A stretch of DNA of 64,000 bases from an uncultured Bacilli bacterium (GCA_947589105.1 CANQBL010000003.1:40609-104608); one strand, 5' to 3'. Shown: positions 48,253 through 59,161, counted from the stretch's first letter. Notes: generated by a model not told the origin, from the letters alone. Numbers and translations: made by a program.

Positions 48253-50224
48253 ACCATAATCTTGATACATCAACGTTAGCAGATAAAGGTTGTGGATATG
48301 GCATTTCCATCTTTACAATGGTTGGAAGTTTAAAGGCTGAGCCAAACGCAATACATGTTCCGGGTTGTAAGGCCTTCATTTTTTCAACTATTTCATCAGT
48401 TATATTTGGAACCATTTGCTTTATAAATGAAACATCATGTGGGTGTTGCATCTTAAAGATCAGAAAGTTTGAACACTGCGATAATGCAGTTTCGGATAAC
48501 TCCGAAGGTCTTTGGGAAATAAGACCTAAAATAACGCCATATTTTCTTCCTTCTTTAGCTATTCTATCAAATATGTTATAGCCCAAAATCTTTATATCTT
48601 GGTCTTCTTGCACATACCTATGTGCCTCTTCTAATATTAAATGTACTGGGAAAGAACCTCTTTGACGCAATTTAGACGTAAAATCAAACAATAACTTTGA
48701 ATATATCTTACAAATTGTCTTTGCAAGTCTATCATCCAAATAACTTATGTTAATGTTTATTATTTGTGCCCTAGTTCCAGTATTTGTAGTTATTAAACTT
48801 TTTATATAATTAGTTTTATCAATGTATCTATCATACCTAAAATATTCGGCATACTCGCCTTTTATAATTGAATCTAATCTTACCTTTAATACGTTTGCCT
48901 TGTCATATATTTTATCGCTTTTTAAAATACCTTCAGAAATAAGTGCAAAATCGAATGCTTCTTTTAAATTCTCCAAAGTAAAAGGAATTGTACCATCTGG
49001 TAATTCTAGTTTTAAATCATCCCTTATGAATTTTTTTATAAATTCAGAAACAAGCTGTATTTCCCCTATTTTACCTTCTTTATCAATTATTAAACACTGT
49101 CTTAAACTCCTTGTATAACCTGGTTGAACAATTGGGGTTTCAAGGTTTAAATCAGGAGTATTATAAGAAGTTAAAATAGCAAAAATCTGATCATGTATTT
49201 GTGATGCAGCACCACCACTATACAAAACCTCCAAAATAGCTTTCGCTATTATATCATTTTTATACACTCTAGTATCCGTTTCTTCCCCGGAAAAAACAGT
49301 AACTAATCTTAAAGCTTTTTCAATTATAGGAAGCTGTGAAGGATCATCAACATCTAATAAAAGAGCAAAATCATCAATGTCCAAAAGCCATAAAGGAATT
49401 CTTATAAGGTTGTTCATATCAGTTCTTACGTTAGTAGAATATCTCTTGAAAAATATTTGACTGTTAGAAATTGATAAAGCATTTTCGTACTCTCCATACG
49501 CATCAAATATAAATATGCAAGCATTTCTTGGTACCTGTCCTCCATTAAAAAATACATTTTGTAAAAGACGGGCAACCCCACAAGACTTTCCAGAACCTGT
49601 ATTTCCAAAAATAGCAAAATGATTACTAAAAAAAGTATTAGTAGATACGTATGCTGGCGTATTATTATAAAGAGGCATATTTCCTAACAACACCTTTTTT
49701 AAAACGTTATTCCTATCATCAACAACAATTAATTTCATTTCTTCTTCGGTTGCAATAAAACATACGTTACCAATGGTAGGCTTTGTAATAACTCCTGGAA
49801 CAAAACGATTACCTTGAATCTCACCTATTAGTTTTACGTTTGCAAACTCACTGTTTAAATCCGTAACAAGACCAACCATTTGTGAACCTAAAGCATTTCT
49901 AAAAATAACATGATGATCAATTAAATTATTTTCAAATGGTAAGTTAGTAGTTATACCAACGGTTATTAAATCTACTCCTATATTTTTTACTCTTCCAATT
50001 TCATTTGGTAAAGTTTCAATCGCTTTAGTTTCCTTATTTTCATTTTTTGAATCATCAGGTTGAACTTCATTATAGTTATTTATATTAGTCTGTTCTTGTG
50101 CTTGATCATTTTCACTTAATTGTTCTTGATTAGTTAAATCATTATCTTGCATTTTACTTTCATCTTCGCTAAAAACTTCAGTTTCTTCTAATTCATTTAA
50201 GCTTTCGAAATCATTATTTTCCAT
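48248..50224 (-). CDS. HerA-like DUF87 hexameric ATPase/translocase
   Basis: HAS-barrel-like N-domain, FAIFGNTGSGKSCGVARLLQ, HLILEEAHRYVQ, RIAKEGRKYGVILGLISQRPSELS. Confidence 0.9.
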   Translation of the reverse strand: MENNDFESLNELEETEVFSEDESKMQDNDLTNQEQLSENDQAQEQTNINNYNEVQPDDSKNENKETKAIETLPNEIGRVKNIGVDLITVGITTNLPFENNLIDHHVIFRNALGSQMVGLVTDLNSEFANVKLIGEIQGNRFVPGVITKPTIGNVCFIATEEEMKLIVVDDRNNVLKKVLLGNMPLYNNTPAYVSTNTFFSNHFAIFGNTGSGKSCGVARLLQNVFFNGGQVPRNACIFIFDAYGEYENALSISNSQIFFKRYSTNVRTDMNNLIRIPLWLLDIDDFALLLDVDDPSQLPIIEKALRLVTVFSGEETDTRVYKNDIIAKAILEVLYSGGAASQIHDQIFAILTSYNTPDLNLETPIVQPGYTRSLRQCLIIDKEGKIGEIQLVSEFIKKFIRDDLKLELPDGTIPFTLENLKEAFDFALISEGILKSDKIYDKANVLKVRLDSIIKGEYAEYFRYDRYIDKTNYIKSLITTNTGTRAQIININISYLDDRLAKTICKIYSKLLFDFTSKLRQRGSFPVHLILEEAHRYVQEDQDIKILGYNIFDRIAKEGRKYGVILGLISQRPSELSETALSQCSNFLIFKMQHPHDVSFIKQMVPNITDEIVEKMKALQPGTCIAFGSAFKLPTIVKMEMPYPQPLSANVDVSRLWY

Positions 50225-50302
50225 ATTTTATTCGCCCCTTCTATCTACTTTAAATATATTATATCATTTGTTTTATAAAAATAAAATATTTATTTATGTA
50301 AC

Positions 50303-50340
50303 ATTGACATTTAATTTTAAGATAGGTAATATAATAACTG
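50303..50340 (+). repeat. Dispersed promoter-like repeat, copy B
   Basis: ATTGACATTTAATTTTAAGATAGGTAATATAATAACTG. Confidence 0.6.
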
Positions 50341-50356
50341 AAAAGGAGGGTTTACT

Positions 50357-51052
50357 ATGGCATATATTGAATTTAAAAACGTTTGTAAAGAATATGAGAC
50401 TGGAATAATTAAGCAAAAAGCATTAAAAAAGATTAATTTTGAAATACAAGACGGTGAATTTGTCATAATAACAGGCCCCTCTGGTGCGGGAAAAACAACT
50501 ATTTTTAACATTTTAAGTGGTATAGATATTCCAACTAGTGGTAATGTTTTAATAGATGGTGTTAAAATAAACGACTTAAAAGGACGAAATTTACTAAAAT
50601 ATAAAAGAGAAAATATTGGATTAGTTTTTGAAAAAGATAACTTAATTGAAAACTTAACCGCTAAAGAAAACATAGAATTATCATTTAATAATTCTAAGCA
50701 AGACCTAACATGGATATTAAAAAAATTTAACCTTACTAACAAAAAGGATAATTTTGCTTCTCAACTATCAATAAAAGAAAATCAAAAAATTGCTATTGCA
50801 AGAGCATTTTTTAAAAATCCTAAATTTATTTTATGTGATGAACCAACTGGTAAACTTAATTCTAAAGATGGTAAACAAATATTAAAATTATTAAAGGAAA
50901 TTTCTAATAAAGAAAACAAAACAGTTATAATAACGACTTATAATGATAATATATCTCCTATAGCAAACAAAGTTATAAAAATAAAAGATGGCTATTTAGA
51001 AAGTGTAAAAATTAATAAAAAACCGCTTGATGTAGGTGATTTAAAGTGGTAA
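50357..51052 (+). CDS. ABC transporter ATP-binding protein with non-canonical catalytic motifs
   Basis: GPSGAGKTTIFNILSGID Walker A and FILCDEP Walker B; QLSIKENQKIAIARA signature; VIITTYND where H-loop is expected. Confidence 0.9.
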   Translation: MAYIEFKNVCKEYETGIIKQKALKKINFEIQDGEFVIITGPSGAGKTTIFNILSGIDIPTSGNVLIDGVKINDLKGRNLLKYKRENIGLVFEKDNLIENLTAKENIELSFNNSKQDLTWILKKFNLTNKKDNFASQLSIKENQKIAIARAFFKNPKFILCDEPTGKLNSKDGKQILKLLKEISNKENKTVIITTYNDNISPIANKVIKIKDGYLESVKINKKPLDVGDLKW

Positions 51053-53577
51053 GAAAAATAAATATATTAAAAGATTCGTTAAGACAAATACGCTTTAATA
51101 AAAAAAATTTTATTTTTTTAACTTTAATTATAAGCCTTATAACTGGTATTTATCTAAGCCTTAATATAGCTTATTGTAGTTTAACAAAAAGTGCTAAAAC
51201 TTATTATGATAAAAATAATATAATGGACATTTTAATATCATCTTCTACAGGCTTTACAAAAGATGACTATAATTTAATAAAAGAAGTTCCTAACACTAAT
51301 GGTGTTATGATGTCAAAATCAATAAATACAAAAACAACCATTAATAATAAAGATTTTAATGTTAAAATAGTTAGTATTAGTAACAATAGAAATAAAAATG
51401 ATAGTAATTATATAAATAGACTTATTTTAACTAGCGGTAAATACCCTACAACTATTAATGAAGGTTTAGTAGAAGAAATATTTTTAAGAAAAAATAAACT
51501 TAAATTGGGAGATTTAATTACTTTAAAATTAGAAAATGAGCTAAAAGCAAAAAAAATAAAAATCGTAGGAACTGTAAAAAGTTTTGGTTATTCTTCAAGT
51601 ACAATGAATTTTACTTTAGAAAAAGAAGATGAACCTAAAAATTTTATATATCTTGAAGAAATAAACTTTAATACTAAAGATTATAACGAAGTTTATATAA
51701 CTTTAAATAAAAACGAAGAATTAAACCCCTACTCTAAAAAATATAAAAAATTATTAGAAGAATATAAAAAAAATATTATATACTCCTTATCTAATACTTT
51801 ATATGAAAGAAATGATAATAAAAAAAGACTAATTCAAAATCAAATAGATTCGTTACAAGAAAAATTAAATAGTTATTATAATTTAGATTTACCAACTGAA
51901 TCTTTAAATGAATCAATAAAACAAACAAGTAAAGAATTAGAAAATGAAAAAAATAAATTATTTAACTTAAAAGAACCAGAAATTATAGTAACAAAAAATG
52001 TTGAAACTAAAAATTTTTATGACATTAAACTAGTATCACAAAATATAAAAAAACTAGCAGCATTTTCACCCTTAATTTTATTACCTATTTTATGTTTGTT
52101 ATATCTTAATTTTATAGCAAGTATAGTTCAAGAAGAAAAAAGTCAAATAAACGTTAAAAAAGCAATTGGTTTTAGTTTTATAGAAACATCATTTAAATAT
52201 TTATTATATGTTCTTTTATCATCTTTTATAGGAGTTCTAATAGGAGGATTAGTACTTAATAAAATAATTTTTAAAATAATAATTTTATGGTTTAGGTTAT
52301 TTTTTGATATTCCGTTTTTATGTTTTAAAACTAAGATAAGTAGTATTATACTATGTGCTTTTATAACTTTCTTATCTTCACTTATAACCTGCGGATTATA
52401 TTTATTTTTACAAGATAAAAAAACGAAACAAGTAAATAAAAATTTAACGAGTAAAAAAGTGCAGTTACGAAAAAAACTTAGTTTATCTTCTAAAATGATA
52501 TTAAATAGTATTTTTAAATTCAAAACAAGATTAATATTAGAAATTAGTTTAATTGCATTTATAACCACCCTACTTTTTTCTTCTTTTGGAATTAAAGATT
52601 CTATAAATAATGTAATTAAAAAGCAACATAATAAAATTTTTAATTATGATCTTTTATTACTAACTAATAATAAAGAACTAAGTAATATTGAAAATAATTT
52701 ATTGCTAAACAAAAATATAAAAGATATTTTAATAATGAAAGAAAAAAACGTAACCTTAAATGGTATTGATGAACCTATATATTTGATAATACCTAAAGAT
52801 AATAAGAAATTAAGTAATTTTGTTATTTTAAAAAATGCAGCTAATAAAAAGAAACTAAAATTAAATAATAAAGGTATAATAATTTCTAAAAAACTTTCAA
52901 AAAAATTAAATAAGAAAGAAAATGATACCTTAAAACTAATTTTTTCTGAAAATTTAAAAAAAGAAATAAAAATAACTGGAGTAACTAGTAATTATACAGG
53001 AAATTACATATACATCTCAGATAATTTATATAAAAATATAATTAATAATAATGATTCATCTTTAAGCTTTGTTTTATTAAAGCTTAAAGATAATAAAAAA
53101 ATAAAATCAACTGAATTAGAATTATCAGAAATAGATAAAATAACCTCTGTTAAAACAAAAAAACAAATAATTATAGATAAGCAAGATAAACTTTCAACAA
53201 TAAACTTTTATAATAATTCTTTAATAGTAATAATGTTTGTTTTAACCTTTATAATTTTATATGAAATTACAAGGTATAATGGTATTAAAAAGAAAATAGA
53301 ATTAAATTTTCTAAATAAACTTGATCTAAGTGACAAAAAAATAATTAGTTACGTTTGTAAAGAAAATTTAATAATTACGCTTATAGGCAGCTTTATTGGG
53401 ATTATTATAGGAAGTTTAATAACGACTTTTATAGTCAAAAACTTAGATATTACAACTTTTGTCTTTGATAGTAAATTTAACATAATAAGCTATTTATATT
53501 GTTTGTTATATATTATTTTAGTACAAATTATAATATCAATTTTTGTTTATATAAAATTTAATAAAAATAAAGTGTAA
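51046..53577 (+). CDS. FtsX/MacB-like ABC transporter permease
   Basis: 843 aa; N-terminal TM, coiled-coil extracellular region, two FtsX-type TM blocks; overlaps ATPase gene. Confidence 0.87.
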   Translation: MVRKINILKDSLRQIRFNKKNFIFLTLIISLITGIYLSLNIAYCSLTKSAKTYYDKNNIMDILISSSTGFTKDDYNLIKEVPNTNGVMMSKSINTKTTINNKDFNVKIVSISNNRNKNDSNYINRLILTSGKYPTTINEGLVEEIFLRKNKLKLGDLITLKLENELKAKKIKIVGTVKSFGYSSSTMNFTLEKEDEPKNFIYLEEINFNTKDYNEVYITLNKNEELNPYSKKYKKLLEEYKKNIIYSLSNTLYERNDNKKRLIQNQIDSLQEKLNSYYNLDLPTESLNESIKQTSKELENEKNKLFNLKEPEIIVTKNVETKNFYDIKLVSQNIKKLAAFSPLILLPILCLLYLNFIASIVQEEKSQINVKKAIGFSFIETSFKYLLYVLLSSFIGVLIGGLVLNKIIFKIIILWFRLFFDIPFLCFKTKISSIILCAFITFLSSLITCGLYLFLQDKKTKQVNKNLTSKKVQLRKKLSLSSKMILNSIFKFKTRLILEISLIAFITTLLFSSFGIKDSINNVIKKQHNKIFNYDLLLLTNNKELSNIENNLLLNKNIKDILIMKEKNVTLNGIDEPIYLIIPKDNKKLSNFVILKNAANKKKLKLNNKGIIISKKLSKKLNKKENDTLKLIFSENLKKEIKITGVTSNYTGNYIYISDNLYKNIINNNDSSLSFVLLKLKDNKKIKSTELELSEIDKITSVKTKKQIIIDKQDKLSTINFYNNSLIVIMFVLTFIILYEITRYNGIKKKIELNFLNKLDLSDKKIISYVCKENLIITLIGSFIGIIIGSLITTFIVKNLDITTFVFDSKFNIISYLYCLLYIILVQIIISIFVYIKFNKNKV

Positions 53578-53603
53578 ACAAATGTTAAAAAAAATATAAC
53601 AAA

Positions 53604-53640
53604 TATCAATGTTGCAATTAAAGCATTGATATTTTTTATT
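53604..53640 (+). terminator. Terminator downstream of ABC permease
   Basis: ATATCAATGTTGCAATTAAAGCATTGATATTTTTTATT. Confidence 0.85.
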
Positions 53641-53681
53641 CTTAATGTATAATTATATAGATTTATAATAAGGAGGTTATT

Positions 53682-55913
53682 ATGCACGAATGGGAAAACT
53701 TTAAAGGTTATACGTGGAAAGAAAAAATAAATGTTAAACAATTCATTCTAGATAATTATACAGAATACACTGGTGATGAAAGTTTTTTAAAACCCATAAC
53801 TAATAAAACTAAAAGATTAAACGATAAATACCTTAAAATGTCAAAAATTGAAATAAAAAAAGGCATTTATGACGTTGATACTAAAACGGTTTCAGGAATT
53901 GACTCTTATAAACCTGGTTATTTAATAAAAAATGATGAAGTAATCGTTGGTTTTCAAACCGATGAGCCTTTAAAAAGAATCGTTAACCCGTTTGGTGGAA
54001 TGAGAATGGTTAAAAAAGCTCTAGAAGCGTATGGTTATAAATTAGACCCAGAAGTTGAACAAGAATTTAAATATAGAAAAACCCATAATGATGGTGTGTT
54101 TTCTGCATATACTAAAGACATAAGAAAAGCAAGACACGCTGGTTTAATAACTGGTCTTCCCGATTCCTATGGTAGAGGAAGAATAATTGGTGATTATAGA
54201 AGGATTTCCTTGTATGGTATAGATAGACTCATCGAAGAAAAGAAAAATGATTTACTTAACCTTGAAAAAGAAGAATTAACAGAAAGTAAAATAAGATTAA
54301 GAGAAGAAGTATCAGAACAAATAATAGCTTTACAAGAGATAAAATCAATGGCCTTAAAATATGGATTTGATATCTCAAGACCAGCTCGTAATGCTAAAGA
54401 GGCAACCCAGTGGTTATATTTTGGTTACTTAGCGGCCATAAAAGAAAACAATGGCGCTGCTATGAGTTTGGGTAGAACCTCTACCTTCTTAGATATATAT
54501 TTTGAAAGAGATTTAAAAAATGGTACTTTAACAGAACAAGAAGCTCAAGAAATAATTGATCAGTTTATAATGAAACTTAGAATGGCAAGACATCTAAGAA
54601 CACCTGAGTATAACGAATTATTTGCGGGAGATCCAACTTGGGTAACCGAATCAATTGGCGGAATGACGGAAGATGGAAAATCTTTAGTAACTAAAACTTC
54701 GTTTCGTTACTTACATACGTTGTATAATTTAGGATCTTCTCCTGAGCCTAACCTTACCATTTTATGGAGTAATAATTTACCAGAAAACTTTAAACGATAT
54801 TGTTCTAAAGTATCAATTGATACCGATGCCATTCAGTATGAATCAGATGATTTAATGCGTCCAATTCATGGCTCGGATTACGCTATTGCTTGCTGTGTAT
54901 CAGCCATGACGGTTGGAAAACAAATGCAGTTTTTTGGAGCAAGATGTAACTTGGCTAAAGCCCTACTTTACAGTATAAATGGAGGCTATGACGAAATAGA
55001 TAAGGATTTAGTAATTCCAGAATTAGATAAGATAAAAGACGAATACTTAGATTATAAAACGGTTAAAAAAGCTTATTCAAAAGTGCTTGATAAGGTAGCT
55101 AAAACGTACGTAGATGCAATGAACATAATTCACTACATGCATGATAAATACGCATATGAAAAAGGACAAATGGCATTACATGATACAAAAGTTGATAGGT
55201 TAATGGCTTTTGGAGTTGCGGGTTTTTCGGTTGTCGTCGATTCTTTATCAGCAATTAAATACGCTAAGGTAAAACCAATTAGAGATGAAAATGGTATTGC
55301 AATAGATTTTAAAATCGAAGGAGAATTTCCTAAATATGGAAATGATGATGATAGGGTTGATATGATAGGAAAAGAATTACTTGAAGAATTTTATCAAGAT
55401 CTACGAAAACATAAATTATATAAAGGAGCTAAACATACGTTATCAGTTCTTACCATTACATCTAACGTTGTGTACGGTAAAAAAACGGGTTCTACCCCAG
55501 ATGGAAGAAAAATGGGTTGCGCTTTTGCTCCCGGAGCTAATCCAATGCATGGAAGGGATTCTAGCGGAGCCTTAGCATCTCTTAATTCAGTCGCTAAAAT
55601 GCCATACACAAATTGCTGTGAAGATGGGATTTCAAATACGTTCTCAATAGTTCCTAGCGCGCTTGGAAACTCTAAAGAAGAACAAATAGAAAACTTAGTA
55701 AGCATACTTGATGGATATTTTAAAAAAGGTGCTCACCATCTAAACGTTAACGTACTTAACCGAGAAATGTTAATTGACGCAATGAATAATCCTGGTAAAT
55801 ACCCTACCCTTACAATTAGGGTATCTGGGTACGCGGTTTTATTTGATAAGTTATCTAAAGAGCATCAACAAGAAGTAATTAATAGAACGTTTCATGAAAA
55901 ATTGGGATGTTAA
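53682..55913 (+). CDS. pflB: Formate acetyltransferase (pyruvate formate-lyase)
   Basis: ACCVSAM catalytic Cys-Cys, C-terminal glycyl-radical motif [29 protein letters not shown]. Confidence 0.98.
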   Translation: MHEWENFKGYTWKEKINVKQFILDNYTEYTGDESFLKPITNKTKRLNDKYLKMSKIEIKKGIYDVDTKTVSGIDSYKPGYLIKNDEVIVGFQTDEPLKRIVNPFGGMRMVKKALEAYGYKLDPEVEQEFKYRKTHNDGVFSAYTKDIRKARHAGLITGLPDSYGRGRIIGDYRRISLYGIDRLIEEKKNDLLNLEKEELTESKIRLREEVSEQIIALQEIKSMALKYGFDISRPARNAKEATQWLYFGYLAAIKENNGAAMSLGRTSTFLDIYFERDLKNGTLTEQEAQEIIDQFIMKLRMARHLRTPEYNELFAGDPTWVTESIGGMTEDGKSLVTKTSFRYLHTLYNLGSSPEPNLTILWSNNLPENFKRYCSKVSIDTDAIQYESDDLMRPIHGSDYAIACCVSAMTVGKQMQFFGARCNLAKALLYSINGGYDEIDKDLVIPELDKIKDEYLDYKTVKKAYSKVLDKVAKTYVDAMNIIHYMHDKYAYEKGQMALHDTKVDRLMAFGVAGFSVVVDSLSAIKYAKVKPIRDENGIAIDFKIEGEFPKYGNDDDRVDMIGKELLEEFYQDLRKHKLYKGAKHTLSVLTITSNVVYGKKTGSTPDGRKMGCAFAPGANPMHGRDSSGALASLNSVAKMPYTNCCEDGISNTFSIVPSALGNSKEEQIENLVSILDGYFKKGAHHLNVNVLNREMLIDAMNNPGKYPTLTIRVSGYAVLFDKLSKEHQQEVINRTFHEKLGC

Positions 55914-55942
55914 AAAACATAGAAAAATCTATGTTTTTTTTA
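55914..55942 (+). terminator. Terminator downstream of pflB
   Basis: AAAAACATAGAAAAATCTATGTTTTTTT. Confidence 0.85.
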
Positions 55943-56066
55943 TCAATAAATATTCCCTTTTTATTATATTATTATTACTTACTTATTCCATAACAAACGA
56001 ATTATTCTTTTTTTATATAATATTTCTTTATTTGTTCTGATTTTTTTCTTTATAGTTAATGTAATT

Positions 56067-56110
56067 TAGGTAGTTATTATATAAGCTATTTTTAAAAAAT
56101 TTGTTTGATA
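56067..56110 (-). repeat. Dispersed promoter-like repeat, copy C (inverted)
   Basis: Reverse complement TCAAACAAATTTTTTAAAAATAGCTTATATAATAACTACCT. Confidence 0.55.
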
Positions 56111-56148
56111 TTGTAATTATTTAATATATAATAAAAATGGTGATTTAA

Positions 56149-56862
56149 ATGATAGGAAAAGTAAATAGTATTGAAACAATGGGACTAGTTGATGGACCAG
56201 GAGTTAGATTTGTCGTATTCATGCAGGGTTGCCCATTAAGATGTAAGTACTGTCATAATCCTGAGACTTGGGAAATTAATGGTAAGGCAGATGAATACTC
56301 TCCAAAACAGCTAGTTAAAAAAATACTAAATTATAAACCATACTTTAAAAATAATGGTGGAGTTACCTTTTCTGGTGGAGAACCACTAATGCAAAAAGAG
56401 TTTTTACTTGAATGTTTAAAGCTATGTAAAAAAGAAAATATTCATACTTGTTTAGATACCGCAGGAAGTATTTTAGATTGCAAGGAAATATTAAAATATA
56501 CTGATCTTGTAATTTTCGATATAAAAGCAACAAATAAAAATAATTATAAATTTATGACTGGTGGTAACATAGATACTTCTCTTAAATTTTTAAAACTTTG
56601 TCAAGAAATGAATAAAAGGCTTTGGATAAGAGCTGTTATAATACCAGGTATAAATGATACTAAACATTATATAAAAGAACTTATAGATTTTATCAAGCCA
56701 CTTAAAAACATAGAAAAAGTAGAACTACTACCATACCATAATATGGCAATTAGTAAATATGAGGATTTAAAAATTAATTACCCACTTAAAAAAACACCAA
56801 ACATGGATAAAGATAAATGTAAAAATTTAGAAAACATGCTAAAAGAAGGTTTAAAAAATTAA
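56149..56862 (+). CDS. pflA: Pyruvate formate-lyase activating enzyme (radical SAM)
   Basis: VVFMQGCPLRCKYCHNPETW (CxxxCxxC), GGVTFSGGEPLMQ. Confidence 0.97.
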   Translation: MIGKVNSIETMGLVDGPGVRFVVFMQGCPLRCKYCHNPETWEINGKADEYSPKQLVKKILNYKPYFKNNGGVTFSGGEPLMQKEFLLECLKLCKKENIHTCLDTAGSILDCKEILKYTDLVIFDIKATNKNNYKFMTGGNIDTSLKFLKLCQEMNKRLWIRAVIIPGINDTKHYIKELIDFIKPLKNIEKVELLPYHNMAISKYEDLKINYPLKKTPNMDKDKCKNLENMLKEGLKN

Positions 56863-56874
56863 ACCTTCTTTTAA
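56842..56874. terminator. Bidirectional terminator between pflA and murF
   Basis: AGAAGGTTTAAAAAATTAAACCTTCTTTT. Confidence 0.75.
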
Positions 56875-58227
56875 ATATTCAACTAAGTTAATTAAATTTA
56901 ACGCATTAGATCCTTTAATTAATAAAACACTATTACTACTAATTCTTGATTTAACGTAACTTCTAGCCTTTAACTCATTTTTAAAATGCCTAATAAATTT
57001 TCTTTTTACTCCGTTTTTTTTAGCTTCTTTATTAATGTACTTAGAGTACTTTCCTATGGTTATTAATTCGTCTACTATATCACAAGTTATAATTTTACCT
57101 ATTTTCTTATGAATAAACTTAGTTTCTTTTCCTAGTTCTAAAACATCTGCTAAAACAACTATTTTTTTACCTTTAAAATTTTTCATAAAACCTAGTGCTA
57201 ATTTTATTGAATCATAACTAGCATTATAAGTATCATCAATTATCGTTACGTTATTATTTAATTTTATAACCTCAAGCCTATGCTTTTCTCTAACGCTATT
57301 ATTTATACCATCTTTTATCATAGCTCTTGATACACCAAGTAACTTACCTACTACGTAGGCAGATAAAGCGTTATAAATTAAAGTTTCATTACCATTTACT
57401 AAGAATCCGTCTACGTCATCAATTGAAAAACTAGTATTTATTCCTTCTTTTATGTTATAAGGCATTACGTTACTTTTATTTTTTATTCCAAAAGTTAATA
57501 CCTGTATTCCTTCTTTTATGTCTTCATCTACCATTTTGAGCATATCATTATCATTATTTATAATAAGTGTACCAGAATCCATACCATCTATTATTTCTAA
57601 TTTAGCTTTTAAAATATTTTCTCTAGAACCTAAATTACCTATGTGTGAATCATAAACATTAGTAATAACCGAAATATCAGGTTTAGCAATCATTGATAGT
57701 TTATGCATTTCACCTTTTTTACTCATTCCCATCTCTAAAACCATGACGTCTTCATCTTTTAACCTTAAAATGGTAAGGGGAAGTCCTATTTGACTATTTT
57801 CGTTGCCAATCGTTTTTAGTACTTTATAGTTTTTTTCAAGTACGCTAAAAATCATTTCTTTAGTACTTGTTTTTCCAACACTTCCTGTTACTCCTACTAC
57901 AATACCTTTAAATAATTTTCTTTTATAAGTTGCTAAAGATTGTAGTGAACTAATTACATCATCAGTTATTAAAACGGTTTTATCACTATAATCTTTTAAA
58001 TCTAAATCTAAAATTTTTGATATAACACATACTTTTGCTCCGTTATCAAACGCCTGTTTATAAAATAATGATCCGTCTTTTTTTTCACCTTTTATACCAA
58101 AGAACGTGCCATTTTTTGTTTTTATTCTGCTATCTATAACGCACTGTTTAATTACTTCATCCTCATTTCCAATTAATAATTTACAATCACAGTATTTTAC
58201 TAAATCTTTAGCGGTTATATTTATCAT
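56851..58227 (-). CDS. murF: UDP-N-acetylmuramoyl-tripeptide--D-alanyl-D-alanine ligase MurF
   Basis: GVTGSVGKTSTKEMI, TIGNENSQIGLPLTIL, EMGMSKKGEMHKLS, IDDTYNASYDSIKLAL. Confidence 0.97.
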   Translation of the reverse strand: MINITAKDLVKYCDCKLLIGNEDEVIKQCVIDSRIKTKNGTFFGIKGEKKDGSLFYKQAFDNGAKVCVISKILDLDLKDYSDKTVLITDDVISSLQSLATYKRKLFKGIVVGVTGSVGKTSTKEMIFSVLEKNYKVLKTIGNENSQIGLPLTILRLKDEDVMVLEMGMSKKGEMHKLSMIAKPDISVITNVYDSHIGNLGSRENILKAKLEIIDGMDSGTLIINNDNDMLKMVDEDIKEGIQVLTFGIKNKSNVMPYNIKEGINTSFSIDDVDGFLVNGNETLIYNALSAYVVGKLLGVSRAMIKDGINNSVREKHRLEVIKLNNNVTIIDDTYNASYDSIKLALGFMKNFKGKKIVVLADVLELGKETKFIHKKIGKIITCDIVDELITIGKYSKYINKEAKKNGVKRKFIRHFKNELKARSYVKSRISSNSVLLIKGSNALNLINLVEYLKEGLIF

Positions 58228-58275
58228 TTATATCACCTATTTTACAATATGAAAATAAAAAAAATAAATGATAAA

Positions 58276-58992
58276 TTACTTACCATCCATTATGTTTTTA
58301 CTAATTTTTATATCTTTTAAATCACATGCTATTTTATAAGTTACATCATAAACATGTCTTTCTAATTCATTTATATTAACCGCTAATGTAAATATAGTAG
58401 CACCCATTTTATTTAATTTATCTCTTACTATATCATCCATAAAACAGCCATCAAAAATTATTACTATAACCCTTTTATTTGTCTTTAAAAGCTTAGATGT
58501 TTGTTTTATTAATTTATTTGCTATTTCTTTATACCGTATAATTTGTTTATCTTTATCATAATAATACCTATCATTATATTTTTCTTCATCATTTGAATTA
58601 TAATTTCTTATGTTATCTATTATTTGAGAAGTAGCTTTAACCTCGCATAAATTAAGCTTGCCATTATGGTCAGTAAACGCTATGTCTGCCCTAGTAACAA
58701 GGGTATTATTATCACGCACTTCGTATTCATTTTTAACATCATAACCTAGTTCTTTATAATAACAGCTAACAAGGTAATTGCCATAAACACCAAGTAACAT
58801 CTTAGAAATTGTATTAACGTTTTTTAATAACTCTTCATATTTTTCTACACAAAATATTTTTTCATAAAATAAACTTAATAAATCAGTATCCATCTTACTT
58901 GCAAGGTTAATTATTTCTTCGTTAATACCATTTTCATTTAATTTTTTCAATATGAATCCATAAATTTCTTCATCAAAGTACCTTTTAGTCAT
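58276..58992 (-). CDS. Uncharacterised protein with PD-(D/E)XK nuclease-like core
   Basis: GNYLVSCYYKELGYDVKNEYEVRDNNTLVTRADIAFTDHNGKLNLCEVKATSQ (D-x(n)-ExK). Confidence 0.6.
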   Translation of the reverse strand: MTKRYFDEEIYGFILKKLNENGINEEIINLASKMDTDLLSLFYEKIFCVEKYEELLKNVNTISKMLLGVYGNYLVSCYYKELGYDVKNEYEVRDNNTLVTRADIAFTDHNGKLNLCEVKATSQIIDNIRNYNSNDEEKYNDRYYYDKDKQIIRYKEIANKLIKQTSKLLKTNKRVIVIIFDGCFMDDIVRDKLNKMGATIFTLAVNINELERHVYDVTYKIACDLKDIKISKNIMDGK

Positions 58993-59161
58993 ATTATTAC
59001 CTCTTAACTACATTTTATCATATTAAAACACGTAAATCTTGTCTTTTATTATTACTTGTCATTAATTTACAAAGTAATTATTTACGAAAACATAAATAAT
59101 AAACTCTTCATAATATGCTAATTTATATGATATAATATTATGCATACGAGGTGATTTTTTT

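Noticed and set aside
50317-50742. Minus-strand 141-aa ORF
   Set aside because: Antisense to the ABC ATPase with Walker A; AT-rich shadow ORF.
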